DNA of 64,000 nucleotides from Bacteroidota bacterium (lineage in GTDB: Bacteria; Bacteroidota; Bacteroidia; CAIKAF01), in assembly GCA_023432985.1 (NCBI GenBank), contig JAEZEQ010000062.1, positions 62,001 through 126,000 on the forward strand. The letters run 5' to 3'. Position numbers and translations under genes: made by a program. The notes beneath the pieces were generated by a model. That model was not told the DNA's origin and did not search any database. It was given only the letters and a program-made list of their open reading frames with translations. Positions 9,655 to 18,241 of the stretch are shown here, piece by piece. Each line of letters begins with the position of its first letter. The first letter of the stretch is position 1.

Positions 9655-9659
9655 AGAAG

Positions 9660-9732
9660 TGGCACGAGGCGGGATCGAACCGCCGACACATGGATTTTCA
9701 GTCCATTGCTCTACCATCTGAGCTATCGCGCC
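9660..9732 (-). tRNA. tRNA-Phe (anticodon GAA)
   Basis: A 73-nt cloverleaf reads on the minus strand. The acceptor stem GGCGCGA pairs with TCGTGCC (one G-T), and the discriminator base is A. The D-arm is AGCTCAGATGGTAGAGCA. The anticodon arm is ATGGA-CTGAAAA-TCCAT, with anticodon GAA at 9697-9699. The T-arm is GCGGTTCGATCCCGC. CCA is not encoded. A near-consensus promoter lies just upstream (9755-9783). Confidence 0.97.
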
Positions 9733-9754
9733 TTGTTTCCATCGAAACGGGCTG

Positions 9755-9783
9755 CAAATGTAATGTTTTTTATTATTGTACAA
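9755..9783 (-). promoter_or_regulatory. Promoter of tRNA-Phe: TTG-N18-TACATTTG
   Basis: On the minus strand a TTG (9781-9783) is separated by 18 bases from TACATTTG (9755-9762), an exact fit to the Bacteroidota sigma-70 consensus. The box ends 22 bases before the tRNA 5' end. The same arrangement precedes rpmE2. Confidence 0.8.
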
Positions 9784-9810
9784 ATAATTTTTTCATTTTT
9801 TTTACCTTTA
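9776..9810 (+). promoter_or_regulatory. Putative coaX promoter: TTG-N24-TACCTTTA
   Basis: TTG at 9776-9778 and TACCTTTA at 9803-9810 lie 20 bases before the coaX ATG. The spacer is one base longer than the usual 17-23, and the last base of the -7 box deviates. It overlaps the upstream part of the divergent tRNA-Phe promoter. Confidence 0.5.
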
Positions 9811-9830
9811 CCGCATATTTAGCACTGATA

Positions 9831-10571
9831 ATGAGCAGAAAAATTATTGCCGACCTGGGAAATACACGAATCAAGTGGACCGAATTGGGGGCAAATGAAG
9901 AGCAAGGCAATATAGCTTATCATGAAGTAGCAGACAGTCAGACCCTGTTTTCCATTTGGCGAAAAATGCCATTCGATACCCTTATATATTCAAATGTATC
10001 CTCAATTTCCGAGGAAGAAATTAGAAAAATATTGCCCGATAAAAAGTTGATCGAAATAACCGGGCGCACCCCATCGGCATTAAAAATGGGATATAAAAGT
10101 CCGGATACTTTAGGCAGCGACCGTTATTTGGGCGCATTGGGGGCCTATGCCGAATTTAAAGGCAGAGATATTTTACTGGTAGATTTTGGCACCTGTATTA
10201 AATATGAAAAAATTGATGCAGAGGGGACATATCTGGGCGGAGCCATAAGCCCCGGCATAGAAATGCGCTTTAAAGCCATGCATACTTTTACCGGAAAACT
10301 GCCGTTATTCCAACATCAAAAACCAAAATTCCCGCTGACTCCGATCGGACAAAATACAGAAGAAAGTATGTATACCGGAGTCTTCCAGGGTATTTTGGGA
10401 GAAATAAAACAATTTATACACATGAATCAACAAGCAGAAAGGGAAATGTGCGTAATTTTTAGCGGAGGATTTGCAGAAGACTTTGCGGTTTATTTAGAAA
10501 ATCACATCTTTGTGCGCCCTAATATTGTGTTATCGGGATTGCAACACATAGTCAGGTATAATAATTACTAA
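9831..10571 (+). CDS. coaX: Type III pantothenate kinase
   Basis: 246 aa. It catalyses the first committed step of coenzyme A synthesis. The ASKHA-fold motifs are IADLGNTRIKW at the N-terminus, TLGSDRYLGALGAY in the middle (substrate site), LVDFGTCIKYE (phosphate-2 loop) and GGAISPGIEMRFKAMH. An upstream in-frame start at 9690 would run through the tRNA gene and the promoter, so the ATG at 9831 is chosen. Its stop abuts the ATG of the outer-membrane protein gene with no gap. Confidence 0.95.
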   Translation: MSRKIIADLGNTRIKWTELGANEEQGNIAYHEVADSQTLFSIWRKMPFDTLIYSNVSSISEEEIRKILPDKKLIEITGRTPSALKMGYKSPDTLGSDRYLGALGAYAEFKGRDILLVDFGTCIKYEKIDAEGTYLGGAISPGIEMRFKAMHTFTGKLPLFQHQKPKFPLTPIGQNTEESMYTGVFQGILGEIKQFIHMNQQAEREMCVIFSGGFAEDFAVYLENHIFVRPNIVLSGLQHIVRYNNY

Positions 10572-11918
10572 ATGAACAACATTAAATACAGTTTCCTATT
10601 CCCTCTTTTTTGCCTTATGGGTTTGGCCGAGGGATTAGCTCAAAATATTTCGGATACCTATTCGCAATTGGGTATAGGCAGACCAGAACGGGTAGTGCAA
10701 GCCGAACAAATGGGAATGGGCGGATTGAGTACGGCCATTATTACAACAGATGGATTGAACTTTTATAATCCGGCTTCCTATTCTTTTTTGAAAAATGTGG
10801 TTTTGAATTTTGGCGGAGAGGCACAGTTTACCCAACTCACCAATAATAAAGCAAACGCAAATAAGAGTACGGCATTTTTGAATCAGTTCAGTATAGGAGT
10901 TCCCATTAAAATCAGAAAACATTCGATGGGACTTGCTTTTGGATATGTGCCCTATACACAGGCCGGCTACAGCTTCAGCAGCATGGATACCGTGCGCACG
11001 CCCGAAGATACAGTGGCGGTCGAATTGAATTATTTGGGTCGGGGCGGATTAGATCGGATTTATTTGGGTCTGGCCTCCAAAATATACAAAGGCCTAAGTG
11101 TGGGTATCAACGGTAGTTTCTATTTCGGCTCATTGATTACACAACAAAATGCCATTTCAGAAAATGAAGGATTTCTTAATTCCTCTTTCGAAAGAAATGT
11201 TCGTATAACCGATTTCTCATTTGATGCCGGATTACAATATACCGATACCATAAAAACCCTGGATTCAATTGGACGTATTTCGCAAAATCCATGGTTTGTA
11301 ACTGCCGGAGCACATTATTCCTTCGGAAATAAATTAAGAACCAAAACTACCATACTGGCCCAGTATTTCACTGTTGCCGACCTCTCTACTACTCCATTTT
11401 TAATAGATACACTTTTGTATAAAAGTCGCTCCGCCACCCAAATCCCCTCTTCTATTTCGGCCGGGTTCAGTTTTGGAAGAATTAATAAATTCTTAATAGG
11501 AACCGAATTTCAATACAAACGCTGGCAAGATTTCCGCTATGGAAATGGAAGCGCAGAGCCCCTATTTTCAGACAGTTATACTGCAATAATGGGCGCACAA
11601 ATTTCACCTAATAAAGAAAAAGGCTTTTTTAATAAACTCTATTATCGACTTGGAGCACGTTACGGTACAAGTTATCTTTCTCCTAATTCGAAACAATTTA
11701 CAGAGTTTGGCATTAGTTTTGGAGTTGGATTTCCTATACTATACGGCACTATGCTAAGAGATGAATTCAACAGACCCATCACATCTATGCTGAATATAGG
11801 AGTGGAATACGGAGGCCAATTGCACCCCGACCCAAGTATTACACGCCAAAATGTATGGAGATTAGTTGTTTCATTTAATATCAGAGACCGTAAATTTTTA
11901 AGTTATAAGTTTAAATAA
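10572..11918 (+). CDS. Predicted outer-membrane beta-barrel protein
   Basis: 448 aa. A signal peptide ends at about residue 24 (FCLMGLAEGLAQ). The mature protein has alternating aromatic/hydrophobic strands and Gly/Asn-rich turns throughout, with the start MGMGGLSTAIITTDGLNFYNPAS resembling FadL/PorV-like barrels. From general knowledge of Bacteroidota gene order, coaX, a barrel, a TPR protein and lptC often occur together. The function is unknown. A role in envelope assembly is suggested only by the neighbouring TPR protein and LptC. Confidence 0.75.
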   Translation: MNNIKYSFLFPLFCLMGLAEGLAQNISDTYSQLGIGRPERVVQAEQMGMGGLSTAIITTDGLNFYNPASYSFLKNVVLNFGGEAQFTQLTNNKANANKSTAFLNQFSIGVPIKIRKHSMGLAFGYVPYTQAGYSFSSMDTVRTPEDTVAVELNYLGRGGLDRIYLGLASKIYKGLSVGINGSFYFGSLITQQNAISENEGFLNSSFERNVRITDFSFDAGLQYTDTIKTLDSIGRISQNPWFVTAGAHYSFGNKLRTKTTILAQYFTVADLSTTPFLIDTLLYKSRSATQIPSSISAGFSFGRINKFLIGTEFQYKRWQDFRYGNGSAEPLFSDSYTAIMGAQISPNKEKGFFNKLYYRLGARYGTSYLSPNSKQFTEFGISFGVGFPILYGTMLRDEFNRPITSMLNIGVEYGGQLHPDPSITRQNVWRLVVSFNIRDRKFLSYKFK

Positions 11919-11924
11919 GAGAAA

Positions 11925-13277
11925 ATGAAAATGCTATTTAATTTGAAAAGTTTGGTTACAGGAATGGCCATTTTGGGTTTTTCGGCAAGTATGCAGGCAC
12001 AAACTGCCATTGATACAACGGAGTGTAAGCGTCAATATTCCTTATTCAACGAGTATTATAAACAAAAGAATTTCGACATGGCCATTGAGCCCTGGAGATA
12101 TAGCTTTGCGCATTGCGAGGATTTGTATTTAGGTACTTATGTATATGGTTTGATCATTTATAAGGATCTGTATAAAAAAGCCGGCGAGGATCAAAAAGCC
12201 GCCTATCAGGATACTATTGTACAAATCTATGATGCTTATTTGGCTAAAATTAAAGAAAACCCTACCCGCTTTACGCAGTATTGGGATTATAATACCGTTT
12301 TAATGGGCAAAGCAACCGATTTGCAGATTTTAAATAAAGATAATTATGCAGTGAGTTATCCCATTTTTAAGCAATCTGTTACAGCTGCTCCCGATTTAGC
12401 CGGCCCCAATACGCTTGTGTTTTACATGCAATCGGCCATGCTGAAAAAAATCAAAGGCGATCTAAGCTGCGACAGCATTGCGGATTTGTATCTAACCTTG
12501 AGCGAAGTGCAGGAGAAAAACTTCAATGCAAGTAAAGACAGCTCTTTCTTTAAGGCACAATCTAATCTCGATAAATTGGCCGAAAGTTGTTTGGATTGCG
12601 AAATCCTTGCAGAGAATTTCATAAAACAATTTGCCACCATGAAAAACGATACCAACTGGGTGAGAAAAGCAGCCGGTATTTTGGATCGTAAAAAATGTCT
12701 GTCTAAAGAGGAATTCTCTTCCAATGAAACCATTGTTGCTATTTTCGAAGCCAATGCCAACATGAATCAAAATGCCGATGCCATGTTCAAAATTTCTTCT
12801 TTGTATGTAAACAAAAAACAATACGGCAAAGCGGAAGGGTTTATTGAAAAAGCAATTGGATTAGAGAATGATGTAAACAAAAAAGCCGATTATTATTTTG
12901 TATTGGCGCGTATCAATTTCGAAAACAATAAATATTCCGAAGCGCGTGAGAATGCAAAAAAAGCGGGAAGTTTAAGACCCAATTGGGGAGAACCTTATAT
13001 ATTCATCGGAGATATGTATGCAAGCTTCTTTGGCAAAATAAACGCTGAAGACCCATGTCTGAAATTTGGTCCGCTTTGGGCTGCTGCCGATAAATACAAT
13101 TATGCCAAAAGCATAGATCCATCCAGCGCCGAAAAGGCCAATAAACAAATGGGTAGAGTAAGTGGCAACTATCCCGACAAAGGCACTTTCTTTTTCGATT
13201 GTTCGAATATGCAAGAAGGAAACAGCGTAAGTGTTGGAGGTTGGATCTCTGAAAGTACCACCGTACGTACACGTTAA
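11925..13277 (+). CDS. Periplasmic tetratricopeptide-repeat protein
   Basis: 450 aa. The signal peptide ends near SASMQAQ (about residue 25). Helical repeats are clearest at the C-terminal half (MFKISSLYVNKKQYGKAEGF, then DYYFVLARINFENNKYSEAR and GEPYIFIGDMYASFF), each about 34 residues as in TPRs. Several Cys residues occur in the mature part. It starts 6 bases after the barrel gene and ends 3 bases before lptC, so it is probably a protein-interaction scaffold in the same envelope pathway. The exact role is unknown. Confidence 0.75.
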   Translation: MKMLFNLKSLVTGMAILGFSASMQAQTAIDTTECKRQYSLFNEYYKQKNFDMAIEPWRYSFAHCEDLYLGTYVYGLIIYKDLYKKAGEDQKAAYQDTIVQIYDAYLAKIKENPTRFTQYWDYNTVLMGKATDLQILNKDNYAVSYPIFKQSVTAAPDLAGPNTLVFYMQSAMLKKIKGDLSCDSIADLYLTLSEVQEKNFNASKDSSFFKAQSNLDKLAESCLDCEILAENFIKQFATMKNDTNWVRKAAGILDRKKCLSKEEFSSNETIVAIFEANANMNQNADAMFKISSLYVNKKQYGKAEGFIEKAIGLENDVNKKADYYFVLARINFENNKYSEARENAKKAGSLRPNWGEPYIFIGDMYASFFGKINAEDPCLKFGPLWAAADKYNYAKSIDPSSAEKANKQMGRVSGNYPDKGTFFFDCSNMQEGNSVSVGGWISESTTVRTR

Positions 13278-13280
13278 TCT

Positions 13281-13850
13281 ATGCCGAAAAGCAATATAAA
13301 TATTTCAATCAGCCCCGTATTTACGGGGTTGATTTTTTTGTTTTTATTCGGATTTTCGGCCTGTAGCGAGAATGAAATCTCGGATATTGAAAAAATGAAA
13401 AGCACAGGTACACTGCCTTTAATTACAGGCAGTGAAATTCATATTGAATATACCGATAGTGCTATACTTAAGGCAAAATTATACAGCCCCTTACTCAAAG
13501 AATTTGCATCACCCGATAATTTCACCGAATTGCCCATGGGCATGTATATAGAATTTCTGGATCCGAGCGGAAATATTACAACGCGTATGTTTTCTAAATA
13601 CGCAAGACTCGATAAAGAGACGAATATAATGACAGCCCGGGATTCCGTCATATTAATCAACGTTGAGGGCGAAAAGCTTCAAACCGAACTCTTGCACTGG
13701 AACAATGAATCCAAGCTCATGTATACAGACGCATTTGTTCAAATTTCAAAAAAAGAAGAAATTTTATACGGGGAAGGATTGGAAGCGAACGAAAGTTTTA
13801 CTAAGTATCAAATCCTTAGACCACAGGGACGTATAGCGCTGAATGAGTAA
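13281..13850 (+). CDS. lptC: LPS export periplasmic protein LptC (lipoprotein form)
   Basis: 189 aa. Its lipobox is FGFSACSENE, so the protein should be acylated, as in many Bacteroidota. The mature part has the LptC/OstA fold pattern: short beta strands repeating D-x-A-xx-x-ARLDKETNIMTARDSVILINVEG, then LHWNNESKLMYTDAFVQISKKEEILYGEGLEAN. LptC takes lipopolysaccharide from LptBFG and passes it to LptA. Its gene follows the TPR gene by 3 bases. lptB is 5 kb upstream. Confidence 0.85.
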   Translation: MPKSNINISISPVFTGLIFLFLFGFSACSENEISDIEKMKSTGTLPLITGSEIHIEYTDSAILKAKLYSPLLKEFASPDNFTELPMGMYIEFLDPSGNITTRMFSKYARLDKETNIMTARDSVILINVEGEKLQTELLHWNNESKLMYTDAFVQISKKEEILYGEGLEANESFTKYQILRPQGRIALNE

Positions 13851-13922
13851 AATCGGCATTTTCGGTGCCAAGGCGTTTGAATTGCCTGAAAATAATTTAT
13901 CTTTGATGCGAAATTATTGTTT

Positions 13923-14918
13923 ATGGCTAAGAAAAAATTTTCGAAAGAAACCTATCTGTATTGGTACGAACTCATGTTGCTTTGTCGCAGATTTGAAGAA
14001 AAATGCGGACAGCTTTATACCATGCAAAAATTTGGTGGATTTTGTCACCTTTATATAGGACAAGAAGCATTAATTGCCGGATCAGAAAGCGTTTTAAGAC
14101 GCGATGACCGGGTAATAACCGCTTATAGAAATCACGTACATCCCTTTGGACGCGGTATGCACCCTAAATATGTAATGGCCGAACTATACGGTAAAGAAAC
14201 CGGATGCTCCGGCGGGAAAGGCGGTAGTATGCACATGTTCAGTAAAGAACTCAGCTTCTTCGGAGGTCACGGTATAGTGGGGGGGCAAATTCCTCTTGGT
14301 GCCGGTATAGCATTTGCCGATAAATACAGAGGTGGAGATCAGGTTACACTTTGTTATATGGGCGACGGAGCCATTCGTCAAGGCGCATTTCACGAAACAT
14401 TGAATATGGCCATGTTATGGAAATTACCCGTAATCTTTATTATTGAAAATAATAAATATGCCATGGGTACCTCGGTAGAAAGAACTTCGAATGTAACCGA
14501 ATTATATAAATTGGGATCGGCTTTCGATATGCCTTCTTATCCGGTTGACGGAATGCGTTGTGAAGCAGTTCATGAGGCCATTGAAACAGCCGTAAAACGC
14601 GCCCGAAAAGGCGAAGGTCCAACCTTGCTCGAAATGAATACTTATCGTTATAAAGGGCATTCAATGAGCGATCCTCAAAAATATCGCAGCAAAGAAGAAA
14701 TGGAAGCCTATAAGAAATTGGATCCTATAGATCTGGTTCTGGATACTATTTACAAGAATAAATATGCTACAGAGGTCGAAATTGAAGCAATTAATGATAA
14801 AGTGAAAGATTTGGTAGAAGAAAGTGTGCAATTTGCAGAAGAATCTCCGCTCCCAAGTCCGGAAAGACTTTATATGGGCGTATATGCAGAGCCCGACTAT
14901 CCCTTTATTATGGAATAA
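13923..14918 (+). CDS. pdhA: Pyruvate dehydrogenase E1 component, alpha subunit
   Basis: 331 aa from the ATG at 13923. A TTG two codons earlier is less likely. E1-alpha binds thiamine diphosphate with the beta subunit and decarboxylates pyruvate. The motif GDGAIRQGAFHETLNMA ... IIENNKYAMGTS is the ThDP/Mg site. YRNHVHPFGRG and the phosphorylation-loop-like YRYKGHSMSDPQKYR are typical of E1-alpha. pdhC follows after 30 bases. The beta subunit gene is not adjacent and must lie elsewhere. Confidence 0.95.
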   Translation: MAKKKFSKETYLYWYELMLLCRRFEEKCGQLYTMQKFGGFCHLYIGQEALIAGSESVLRRDDRVITAYRNHVHPFGRGMHPKYVMAELYGKETGCSGGKGGSMHMFSKELSFFGGHGIVGGQIPLGAGIAFADKYRGGDQVTLCYMGDGAIRQGAFHETLNMAMLWKLPVIFIIENNKYAMGTSVERTSNVTELYKLGSAFDMPSYPVDGMRCEAVHEAIETAVKRARKGEGPTLLEMNTYRYKGHSMSDPQKYRSKEEMEAYKKLDPIDLVLDTIYKNKYATEVEIEAINDKVKDLVEESVQFAEESPLPSPERLYMGVYAEPDYPFIME

Positions 14919-14948
14919 TTAATACGTATAAAAAGAAATTAGAATATT

Positions 14949-16160
14949 ATGGCTGAAATTGTTCGTATGCCCAAACTTTCTGACACTATGACTGAAGGAG
15001 TCTTGGCTAAATGGCATAAAAAAATCGGGGATAAAATTAAAGCCGGGGATGTATTGGCTGAAATTGAAACCGATAAAGCAACTATGGAATTCGAATCCTT
15101 TCAGGATGGTGTGCTTTTGCATATTGGAGTTGCCGAAGGTGCTACTGCCCCTGTAGACAGTATCCTTGCCATTTTGGGTAAAGAAGGTGAAGATATATCG
15201 GCACTGCTTAATCAACCCACCTCAAAAGAAAGTAAAGCTGCTCCGGTGGAAGAAAAAACAAGCTCCGTAACAACAGCAGCTCCTCAGGTTGTTTCCGAAA
15301 GTCAGAAAGACAATAGTGGCCGACTAAAAGCTAGTCCCCTCGCTAAATCCATAGCAAAAGAAAAGGGTATAGATCTTTCTCAGGTTACAGGTAGTGGCGA
15401 TGGTGGACGCATTATAAAAAAGGATATAGAAAACTTTAAAGCTAGCGCCAAATCAACTCCGCAAAGTGGAATGATTGGGCAAGAGTCTTATGAAGATGTA
15501 CCCCTTTCTCAAATGAGAAAAACGATTGCCCGTCGCCTTAGCGAAAGTAAGTTTAATGCACCGCATTTTTATCTTACTATGGAAATTGATATGGATAATG
15601 CCATTGAAGCACGTAAAGCAATTAACAATAGCGGGGTTAAAATCTCATTTAATGATTTGGTTGTAAAGGCGGCAGCAATGGCTCTTCGCAAACATCCAAA
15701 AGTAAACGCATCCTGGCTTGGCGACAAAATAAGATATAATCACCATGTGCATATCGGTGTAGCTGTGGCTGTAGAAGACGGACTCGTAGTGCCCGTATTG
15801 AAATTTGCCGATGCAAAATCGCTGACACAAATCGGAGAAGAGGTAAAAACTTTTGCTGCAAAAGCCAAGGAGAAAAAAATACAACCTGCCGATATGGAAG
15901 GAAATACTTTCACCATATCGAACCTGGGTATGTATGGAATCGAGGATTTTACAGCCATTATTAATCCGCCCGATAGCTGCATAATGGCCGTTGGGAGCAT
16001 TAAACAAGTGCCCGTTGTGAAAAACGGACAAATTGTAGCGGGAAATATTATGAAAATAACCCTTTCGTGTGACCATAGAAGCGTGGACGGAGCAAGCGGA
16101 AGCGAATTTTTACTCAGCTTTAAACAGTATCTGGAAAATCCCGTTTTAATGCTCTCTTAA
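14949..16160 (+). CDS. pdhC: Dihydrolipoamide acetyltransferase (E2) of pyruvate dehydrogenase
   Basis: 403 aa. It transfers the acetyl group from lipoamide to CoA and forms the core of the complex. One lipoyl domain comes first, with the lipoylated Lys in EIETDKATMEFES (about residue 43). A Ser/Thr/Ala-rich linker follows, then an E3-binding domain (about 127-165, ASPLAKSIAKEKGIDLSQV). The catalytic domain ends with SCDHRSVDGASGSEFLLSF, which holds the active His and Asp. It is followed by a strong terminator. Confidence 0.96.
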   Translation: MAEIVRMPKLSDTMTEGVLAKWHKKIGDKIKAGDVLAEIETDKATMEFESFQDGVLLHIGVAEGATAPVDSILAILGKEGEDISALLNQPTSKESKAAPVEEKTSSVTTAAPQVVSESQKDNSGRLKASPLAKSIAKEKGIDLSQVTGSGDGGRIIKKDIENFKASAKSTPQSGMIGQESYEDVPLSQMRKTIARRLSESKFNAPHFYLTMEIDMDNAIEARKAINNSGVKISFNDLVVKAAAMALRKHPKVNASWLGDKIRYNHHVHIGVAVAVEDGLVVPVLKFADAKSLTQIGEEVKTFAAKAKEKKIQPADMEGNTFTISNLGMYGIEDFTAIINPPDSCIMAVGSIKQVPVVKNGQIVAGNIMKITLSCDHRSVDGASGSEFLLSFKQYLENPVLMLS

Positions 16161-16189
16161 TAGATTTTACATCTTTTAAAATAATCTAT

Positions 16190-16224
16190 AGCCGTAATCT
16201 TTTTTAGGATTACGGCTTTTTTTT
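16190..16224 (+). terminator. Rho-independent terminator after pdhC
   Basis: A perfect 10-bp stem pairs AGCCGTAATC (16190-16199) with GATTACGGCT (16208-16217), with an 8-base loop. It is followed by a run of eight T (16217-16224). Confidence 0.9.
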
Positions 16225-16310
16225 ACGCAACAATTCCATAACTATCCTCTTTTATATCTGCAAATTATTTCATATATTTCAGTAATAATATAAACCAATA
16301 CATACATCTT

Positions 16311-16511
16311 ATGGGAATTGTAAAAGTCATTGAAGTCATTGCCGCATCCGAAATAGGAATTGACGACGCAGTTAGAAAAGCGGTAGAAGAAGCCTCAAAA
16401 ACGGTTCGAAATATCGATTCAGTTTATGTGCAGGATATCAAAGCGCATGTGAAAGACGGTAAAGTTACCACCTTTGGTTGCGTGTGTAAAATTTCGTTCA
16501 GGCTCGATTAA
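16311..16511 (+). CDS. Dodecin-family small flavoprotein
   Basis: 66 aa, the typical dodecin length. Dodecins assemble as dodecamers that store flavins or CoA. The pattern KVIEVIAASEIGIDDAVRKA, then VEEASKTVRNIDSVYVQD and DGKVTTFGCVCKISF is the family's beta-alpha-beta-beta. The residue that stacks on flavin in characterised dodecins is a Trp (in the context SWEEA or similar). Here the corresponding position is Ile (IGIDDA), so flavin binding is doubtful. The gene stands alone between two terminators. Confidence 0.88.
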   Translation: MGIVKVIEVIAASEIGIDDAVRKAVEEASKTVRNIDSVYVQDIKAHVKDGKVTTFGCVCKISFRLD

Positions 16512-16524
16512 GCGCATGTTTTTT

Positions 16525-16553
16525 AAATCTCTGATTTTTCAGAGATTTTTTTT
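16525..16553 (+). terminator. Rho-independent terminator after dodecin
   Basis: The 9-bp stem pairs AATCTCTGA (16526-16534) with TCAGAGATT (16539-16547), with a 4-base loop, and runs into eight T. It lies 15 bases after the dodecin stop. Confidence 0.88.
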
Positions 16554-16607
16554 TAATTATAGATTGAAGAAAGGAATTTATTTTTATTTACATACAACGA
16601 AATTTCT

Positions 16608-16615
16608 TACCTTTC
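16608..16615 (+). promoter_or_regulatory. Putative -7 box of the S41 protease gene
   Basis: TACCTTTC matches TAnnTTTG except for the last base and lies 33 bases before the ATG at 16649, in the gap after the dodecin terminator. The same octamer precedes the OmpA-like gene (43105). Confidence 0.4.
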
Positions 16616-16648
16616 GTTAAATACATTACCACCTTAAGACATGTTATT

Positions 16649-18241
16649 ATGAAGTCACTCTTTTTATGTATTATAGGGTTCGGTACGGCAATGCTGTCCT
16701 TTGCTCAAAGCGAACGCGAATTCCAATCTCAACAGGCTAAAATCGATCGTCTTTTCCAATTGCTGCAAACAGCATATACCGAGGATGTAGATGTGCGTAC
16801 CATAACGGAAAAAGCAATAATTGCCGCACTCAAAGAACTTGATCCGCATTCCTATTATCTCACTGCGGCCGAGGTTCAACAATCGAACGAAAGCCTACAG
16901 GGCGGATTTGACGGAATAGGAATCAGCTATTTAATGGAAATGGATACTTTGGTGGTTACCAGTCTGATTAAAAACGGCCCTGCCGAAAAAGAAGGGATTT
17001 TGCCCGGAGATAAACTCATTTTTATTAACGACTCTCTTGTTGCCGGGGAATCAGCCCGAACCGCATTAATTACCAAAATGCTTCGGGGTAAAAAGAATAC
17101 CATAGTCGAATTACGATTCAAAAGAGATGGGGAAGGCATAATGGAATTTAAAGTTAAACGAGATAAAATTCCCGTTTATACCGTTCCATCTTATTATATG
17201 GTTCAAGGCAATATAGGCTATATAAAGGTAAGTCGCTTCGGAGCAGAAACAAGCAGAGACCTGAATCAGGCTATAAAAAAATTGAAAAAACAAGGCATGG
17301 AAAAGCTGATTCTCGATTTGCAAGATAATCCGGGTGGCTATTTATCGGCTGCCGTAAATATGGTGGATGAGTTTTTGCCTAAGGATAAATTGATTGTCTA
17401 TACCGAAGGCAAAAATAGTCCCCGCCGCAATTATTTGGCCAGCAATAGGGGCGATTTCGAAGAAGGCGAACTTGTGATTTTGGTGAATGAGAATTCGGCA
17501 TCTGCCAGCGAAATTGTATCCGGCGCTTTGCAAGACCACGACAGAGCCGTAATCATCGGACGCCGTACCTATGGAAAAGGCCTGGTACAAAGCACCTACG
17601 CATTTAGTGACAGTTCGGCGGTCCGACTCACAACAGCCCAATACTTCACCCCATCCGGCCGTTCTATACAAAAACCTTATAGCGAAGGCAGCGAAAAATA
17701 TTTTGAAAACTTGAAAAAGAGACAGGATTCAGGCGAGTTGACAAATGCCGATAGCATTAAACTGAATAGCGAATTGGCCTATAAAACCGGAAACCAAAGA
17801 ACTGTCTATGGTTCGGGTGGCGTAATGCCCGATTTATTTGTAGCTAAAGATTCTATTTGGAACGATTCCCTGATTCGCCAATGGAACAGCAAAAATATTA
17901 TGTACCGTTTCACTGCCCAGTATGTAAATGGAAACAGAAAGGAATTTTTGAAAAAATTTGAATACAGTTTCGATACTTTTAAATCGAATTTTACCCTCGA
18001 AGCACAAACCTTAACGCAAATTCAATCTTTTTCCGAAAAACAAGGAATCCTTTTTGATCCAAGTCTTTTAAATTCGACACAAATACAATATATTTACACC
18101 CTGTTGAAATCGACTATGGCACGACTTCTATGGGATAATTCGGAATTCTACCAATGCCTGAACGAAATGGATCCTGTTTTACAAAGTGCAGTAGAGCTTT
18201 TTCAAAATGAAAAAACAGCAAGTATATTAGAAAACAAATAA
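16649..18241 (+). CDS. S41-family C-terminal processing peptidase
   Basis: 530 aa. A signal peptide (cleavage near LSFAQ, residue 20) sends it to the periplasm. An N-terminal helical segment is followed by a PDZ domain (about 85-170, GFDGIGISYLM and PAEKEGILPGDKLIFIND). The protease core carries LDLQDNPGGYLSAAVNMVDEFL, the nucleophile serine within NENSASASEI (about 281-289) and the general-base Lys310 in RTYGKGLVQ. About 190 C-terminal residues follow the core. CtpA-type proteases trim or degrade envelope proteins. The stop is directly followed by the ATG of the DUF1573 lipoprotein. Confidence 0.93.
   Translation: MKSLFLCIIGFGTAMLSFAQSEREFQSQQAKIDRLFQLLQTAYTEDVDVRTITEKAIIAALKELDPHSYYLTAAEVQQSNESLQGGFDGIGISYLMEMDTLVVTSLIKNGPAEKEGILPGDKLIFINDSLVAGESARTALITKMLRGKKNTIVELRFKRDGEGIMEFKVKRDKIPVYTVPSYYMVQGNIGYIKVSRFGAETSRDLNQAIKKLKKQGMEKLILDLQDNPGGYLSAAVNMVDEFLPKDKLIVYTEGKNSPRRNYLASNRGDFEEGELVILVNENSASASEIVSGALQDHDRAVIIGRRTYGKGLVQSTYAFSDSSAVRLTTAQYFTPSGRSIQKPYSEGSEKYFENLKKRQDSGELTNADSIKLNSELAYKTGNQRTVYGSGGVMPDLFVAKDSIWNDSLIRQWNSKNIMYRFTAQYVNGNRKEFLKKFEYSFDTFKSNFTLEAQTLTQIQSFSEKQGILFDPSLLNSTQIQYIYTLLKSTMARLLWDNSEFYQCLNEMDPVLQSAVELFQNEKTASILENK

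Noticed and set aside
9690..9830. In-frame N-terminal extension of coaX
   Set aside because: It would run through the tRNA-Phe gene and the coaX promoter, and the pantothenate kinase homology begins at the ATG at 9831.
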